Shown piece after piece: positions 60,353 through 64,000 of a stretch of DNA of 64,000 nucleotides. Each line of letters begins with the position of its first letter. Positions within the stretch are counted from its first letter, which is position 1. Under the pieces are notes generated by a model. It did no database searches, was not told where the DNA came from, and saw nothing but the letters and a program-made list of their open reading frames with translations. Origin of the DNA: CAZCAC01 sp964496575 (GTDB taxonomy: Bacteria; Planctomycetota; UBA1135; GCA-002686595); NCBI GenBank assembly GCA_964496575.1, contig CAZCAC010000041.1, positions 1 to 64,000 on the forward strand. The letters run 5' to 3'. The position numbers and the translations under genes are program-made.

Positions 60353-61696
60353 TCAAGGGGTCAGGAGAGCGCGGTAGCGAGCCTCCATCTCCCGCGCATC
60401 CTCCTCCGGCGTCTTGTAGCTCGGGAAGTCCCGTGAGAGCCTCTCGATCAGCCCGCGATCGTCCATCAGGCGCTGCAGCACCTGCGCCAGGGAGCGCTCG
60501 TCCGCGGCGCGGAAGTGCAGGCCGTCGACCCCGTCGCGGACGAGCTCGGCCATGCCGCCGATGTCGCTGGTGACCACGGGGGTGTGGTGCAGAAAGGCCT
60601 CGTGGATGACCAGGGGCGAGTTCTCGAACCAGGTGCTGGGCACCACGAGCACGTCGATCTCGCGGAACACCTCGGCGAGGCGATCGTTGTCGAAGCGACC
60701 TCGGAAGCTCACCGAGGCCTCGGCCGCCAGCTCACTCAGCCGCGCGTGGTAGGTGTCCTCGTCCGGTCGGTAGTCGCCGAACACCAGGAGACGGCAGTCG
60801 AGTCGCTTCAGCCGCCGCATGGCGCGCAGCAGTACGGCGATGCCCTTGTACTCGAGCAGCGAGCCGATGAAGCCGAAGCGCGGTCCGCCGGTGCGCGGTG
60901 GCTCGGGAGGTGATACTTCGCCGCTCGCGGGCCGCATGCCGTAGTCGGAGTGGACGACCCGCTCGGGCTCGAAGCCGCCGCTCTCGAGCAGCACACCGCG
61001 CAGGAAGCGGCTGGGCGCGATGGTGAGGTCGACCGCACCGAAGCGCGACAGCACGTACCGTTGCCGATCGCGGAGATCGATCCAGCTGCGCGTGAAGCGC
61101 GACAGCCGCCCACCCGCGGGTGCCAGCCGATCGAGGAGATCCACGAGCGGATTTGCCAGCGGAAAGAGCCTACGCGCGGGCGTGATCAGGCCTGGTGACT
61201 TGTCCTTGATGCACGGAAAGCAGCCCAGTCCCTGGTTCCCGTCACACCGCACGCCGTCGGTGCGCTGGAGCTGGACACGGGCACAGACGGCCCAGTAGTC
61301 GTTGGCCGTGTAGACCGTCGGCAGGCCGGCTTCGCGCGCGGTGTCGATCCAGTCCACGGAGAGGTGCAGGAGGTGCTGGAAGTGCACCAGCTGTGGGCGC
61401 GTGCGTTCGAGGAGCATCTCGAACACCTCGCGCGCACCGGCGGGCCGGTAGCTCTCGCCGATCGGCAGGCCGTCCACGCGGCGCACGATCCGGTAGACGG
61501 GCAACCCGGAGAACTCCGTTTCGCGCACGGTCCAGTCGGGCTCGTCGCCTTCCGGCGGGGTGCGCGCGGCCACGGTCACCCGGTGTCCCCGCCGCTGCAT
61601 CTCGAGCGCCAGCTCGAGGGTGTACACCTCCGTCCCGGCCCAGGTGTCGGGGCAGAAGCCGTGCACGACGTAGAGCAGACGCAACGAGTCGGACAT
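60353..61696 (-). CDS. Family 4 glycosyltransferase
   Basis: 447 residues from ATG 61696; GTG 61720 is possible, neither has a clear ribosome site. GT-B fold: 'YVVHGFCPDTWAGTEVYTLELA' at the N-terminus, C-terminal donor domain with 'FGFIGSLLEYKGIAVLLRAMRRL', 'LLVFGDYRPDEDTY', and the GT4 motif 'VPSTWFENSPLVIHEAFLHHTPVV' with E-x7-E. A Cys-rich insert (CDGNQGLGCFPC) is seen near residue 155, as in some colanic or exopolysaccharide transferases. Not in an operon. Confidence 0.9.
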   Translation of the reverse strand: MSDSLRLLYVVHGFCPDTWAGTEVYTLELALEMQRRGHRVTVAARTPPEGDEPDWTVRETEFSGLPVYRIVRRVDGLPIGESYRPAGAREVFEMLLERTRPQLVHFQHLLHLSVDWIDTAREAGLPTVYTANDYWAVCARVQLQRTDGVRCDGNQGLGCFPCIKDKSPGLITPARRLFPLANPLVDLLDRLAPAGGRLSRFTRSWIDLRDRQRYVLSRFGAVDLTIAPSRFLRGVLLESGGFEPERVVHSDYGMRPASGEVSPPEPPRTGGPRFGFIGSLLEYKGIAVLLRAMRRLKRLDCRLLVFGDYRPDEDTYHARLSELAAEASVSFRGRFDNDRLAEVFREIDVLVVPSTWFENSPLVIHEAFLHHTPVVTSDIGGMAELVRDGVDGLHFRAADERSLAQVLQRLMDDRGLIERLSRDFPSYKTPEEDAREMEARYRALLTP

Positions 61697-61765
61697 GGGA
61701 GAGACGATACGGTGCCGCACGAGGATCCGCCACGTTGCGCGACTGGTCCCGGCGCCTGACCTCGA

Positions 61766-64000
61766 TCAGAACCCCAGCTCCGCCAGGCGGCCCGCCACCC
61801 ACGCATCCCGCAATGCCCGCACCGAGGTCTCCAGGGGAGTCCCGATGATCTCGACGTCGTCGAATTCGATCGCGTAGTCGCTGTGCACGAACAGGACCAC
61901 CGCGCCCCGGACGTTGCGGTGGCAGGAGTCGGAGAAGACCTCGTCTCCGCCGCGAAGGAACTTCACCTGGTTGCGGCCGTCGTGCTCGAGCCGCAGCTCG
62001 TAGACGACGTCGAAGTGGATCTTCACCTCGTCGGGCTTCTGGCGGTTGAGCGCGCCGGTCTTGGCGTCGACGACGTCGAGGCCCAGCGCGTTGACCATCC
62101 CGATCCGAGCCATGCGCGGCCCGTTGCACAACGAGACCTCGAAGCTGAGCTCGAGCTGCTGCTCCGCCATGTCCCCGCCCAGCATCCGGCACTTGCAGGC
62201 GATCGACTGCGGCCCCTCGAACTGCAGCCGGTGAGTGAGGCTCGTCTGGCCGATCCCGATCAGCTTCCCGTTCTCGCAACCGAAGCTCGACGATTCCGAC
62301 TGCAGCTCGCCGTACCCGGCGTGGCGCCGCCCCGGCGTCTCCTCCAGCTGCCAGTCGCCAAGCTGCTTCTCGTCGGCGAAGTCGTAGCTCACCGCCAGGC
62401 GACCATCCTCGCGAGTCTGCACCGCCCCGGCGAGCGCCGTCTCGACTCCGCCCGCCTCGAACTGGGCCCCGAGGAGCTGCTCGGCCAGCGTCTCCAGGTC
62501 CCCTCCCAGCGCCGCGATGAAGCTGACCTTCTCCTTCTGCGACCACAGCTCGCCGATCAGCTCCAGCGCGCGCGGTGCCGCTTCCGCCGACTCCTCGCTC
62601 GCCGCCGCGGAGAGCTCGATGAGCAGCTCGGCGACCCCGATCGCCTCCCACCGTTTCGGATAGTCCGACTCGACGTCGCCGGCGAGCGCGACCACCTCTG
62701 GCTCCTCCCCGCGCAGGAGGCGCTTCACCTTGGGATCGTTCGCGAGGACACAGGGGTAGGCCGCCGCCCAGCCCGCCTCGAAGCCCCACTTGCGGTCGCG
62801 CATGCGGCGGGCGAGCTCGACGGGATCGAGCTCGGCGAACGCCAGGCTCTCGACGCCACGCCGGTTCTTCTCGAAGTGGACACGCCCCTCCTTCACCTCG
62901 GCGAGCTTCGCCGTCAGCTTCTTCCCCTCGTGCTCGAAGCTGAACTTCTTCCCCGAGGTGACGAGGTGAGCGAGGAACCCGTCGCGCACCTCGATCCAGG
63001 CGCGCAGGCGCTGGCGCTCCCGCTCGACCCGCTGCGCCGCCTCGGCGGGCGGCCCGATGGCGAGCGCCCCGTCGAGCAAGCGCAGCGCCGCCTCGGGGTC
63101 TCCCGCGCGCGCTTGCGCGATCGCCAGGGCGAGGCGCGCGTCGGGGTCTAGCAGAGTCTCGAAGAGACGCGCCGGCCCCGCGGCCGCGGCACCCTCGCCG
63201 GCGGCTTCGGTCAGGCCGCGCGCGGCGAGGAAGTCGCGCAGGTGACCGGAGTCGAGCGAGGTGCGAGGCCGCTCCTCGCGCGCCGTCCGCCAGACGTACT
63301 GCCAGAAACTCCACTCCAGCTCCGCGAGATCGACGTCACCGAGGTACTCGGCGAGCGGTTTCTCGCCGAGGCGGTTCTTGATCGCCCGCTCGGTGTACTC
63401 CCTCATCAGCTCGGGGATCGGCTCGGGCGCTTCGAAGGCGAGGTAGTGAACGAACGCGCTCGCCATCGCGACGTAGGTCGACGCCGCCACTCGTTCGTCG
63501 ACGGAGAAGCCTCCGATCGCTCCCCGGGTACAGCTCGAGATCACGCTGTCGAAATCGGACTGGCGCAGGAAGCTCTCCAGCGACAGCAGGTAGCATTGGC
63601 GGGCACCGGGCGACTGCAGCACCTCGACCAGCCGATCCAGCGCGGGCAGGGCCAGCTTTCGCTCGCGCAGCGCCCGGACCTCGAGCTCGCGGTGCGCGGC
63701 CAGGTCGTCGGCGAGCCCCTCCCACAACCAGAAGGGACCGGGCGTGCCCTCGACCGAGGGGCCGTGCCCCTGCACCAGGAGATGCGCGGCCTGGTGCAGC
63801 ACGAGGTGGCTGTCTATCGGCGTCTCCGGCGCGGGCTCGCGGAGGAGCAGGAACTGATTGGCCGCGTCGTACCAGGCGGGACCACCGAGGGCGAGCTCCT
63901 CCCCGACCGCGCGCAGGCAGTCGCTGAGCTCCACCTCGTCCTCGAGGATCACCACGACCAGCTGCCGCCGGTCCGCCCGCAGGCGCAACCCCATCGGCTC
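61766..64000 (-). CDS. Large protein with degenerate gluzincin (HQxxH) N-terminal part, 5' end outside the window
   Basis: At least 742 residues; the gene probably continues past 64000, since its first visible codon lies 7 nt from the edge. About residues 65-110 show a zincin-like helix pair, 'LVLHQAAHLLVQ' and 'FWLWEGLADDLAAH', where peptidases have HExxH and WxxEGxA; Glu is replaced by Gln, so cleavage is doubtful. A middle part from about 285 contains a linker and a basic segment with 'KKLTAKLAEVKEGRVHFEK'. From about 560 a beta jelly-roll of DUF1080/concanavalin style is likely, ending 'FDDVEIIGTPLE'. Similar proteins occur in planctomycetes. Function unknown. Confidence 0.6.
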   Translation of the reverse strand, partial: EPMGLRLRADRRQLVVVILEDEVELSDCLRAVGEELALGGPAWYDAANQFLLLREPAPETPIDSHLVLHQAAHLLVQGHGPSVEGTPGPFWLWEGLADDLAAHRELEVRALRERKLALPALDRLVEVLQSPGARQCYLLSLESFLRQSDFDSVISSCTRGAIGGFSVDERVAASTYVAMASAFVHYLAFEAPEPIPELMREYTERAIKNRLGEKPLAEYLGDVDLAELEWSFWQYVWRTAREERPRTSLDSGHLRDFLAARGLTEAAGEGAAAAGPARLFETLLDPDARLALAIAQARAGDPEAALRLLDGALAIGPPAEAAQRVERERQRLRAWIEVRDGFLAHLVTSGKKFSFEHEGKKLTAKLAEVKEGRVHFEKNRRGVESLAFAELDPVELARRMRDRKWGFEAGWAAAYPCVLANDPKVKRLLRGEEPEVVALAGDVESDYPKRWEAIGVAELLIELSAAASEESAEAAPRALELIGELWSQKEKVSFIAALGGDLETLAEQLLGAQFEAGGVETALAGAVQTREDGRLAVSYDFADEKQLGDWQLEETPGRRHAGYGELQSESSSFGCENGKLIGIGQTSLTHRLQFEGPQSIACKCRMLGGDMAEQQLELSFEVSLCNGPRMARIGMVNALGLDVVDAKTGALNRQKPDEVKIHFDVVYELRLEHDGRNQVKFLRGGDEVFSDSCHRNVRGAVVLFVHSDYAIEFDDVEIIGTPLETSVRALRDAWVAGRLAELGF

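Noticed and set aside
1..64000. tRNA, rRNA, CRISPR, insertion sequence or prophage
   Set aside because: None visible: no tRNA-like cloverleaf, no regular repeat-spacer pattern, no transposase, integrase or phage structural protein.

Overview
The window reads as a high-GC chromosome segment of a free-living planctomycete-like bacterium, probably a deep marine lineage. This placement is inferred from gene content: two tandem DUF1080 domains in one secreted protein, sialate-O-acetylesterase (DUF303) homologues, a Ser/Thr kinase with a TPR tail, FG-GAP proteins with calcium-binding Dx(N/D)xxGxxD tails, and secreted proteins sharing a C-terminal 'WYRDP...NxSNG' module. No rRNA, tRNA, CRISPR array, insertion sequence or phage gene is visible. 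TGA, TAG and TAA are all used as ordinary stops. Layout: 1-6.2 kb holds a betaine-lipid methyltransferase (btaB-like), a TPR protein running in frame into a DUF4136 lipoprotein, an FG-GAP secreted protein and a 5'-truncated GH5 mannanase. 6.2-11.3 kb is a three-gene minus-strand operon (double retropepsin lipoprotein, phosphoesterase/LamG/hydrolase fusion, Tat-exported amidohydrolase). 11.4-16.3 kb holds secreted proteins, a Sir2 deacylase and a truncated methyltransferase fragment. All tryptophan genes are present in two translationally coupled blocks, trpEGDC (16.6-20.5 kb) and trpFBA plus a chorismate-mutase-like gene plus DAHP synthase (28.0-32.0 kb). Between them lie an AI-2E-type transporter, a cupin, a GDP-deoxymannose/glycosyltransferase operon (gmd-rmd-DPM1/GtrA) and two polysaccharide-active secreted proteins. 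The trpFBA-aro operon ends in the most striking gene of the window (31976-33201): a secreted thioredoxin-fold/HEAT-repeat protein in which the first Cys of the redox CxxC is replaced by an in-frame TGA, followed at the right distance by a hairpin that fits the bacterial SECIS model. It is a strong selenocysteine candidate, although the same gene also carries an apparent one-base frameshift in a G run. 33-37 kb: a Nudix hydrolase and a patatin-like phospholipase form a minus-strand pair, divergent from an RCK/TrkA-N plus RyR-domain membrane protein. This set resembles nucleotide-signal/conflict systems. 37-47 kb: DUF1080 protein, GNAT protein, Ser/Thr kinase, a degenerate SGNH protein, and a histidine kinase/response regulator operon with 7-bp direct repeats at 11-bp period in front of a divergent secreted protein. 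47-50.6 kb: a glycosyltransferase/ArnA-like dehydrogenase pair and a DUF4097/DUF2089 regulator pair. 50.7-55.1 kb: a very large STAND protein with two putative effector domains (CHAT protease and TIR) plus NB-ARC and TPR regions, interrupted by a perfect 17-bp tandem duplication; removing one copy restores a roughly 1,484-residue reading frame. 55-64 kb: secreted proteins, a PepD dipeptidase, a GT4 glycosyltransferase and the 3' part of a large protein with a degenerate HQxxH gluzincin motif.
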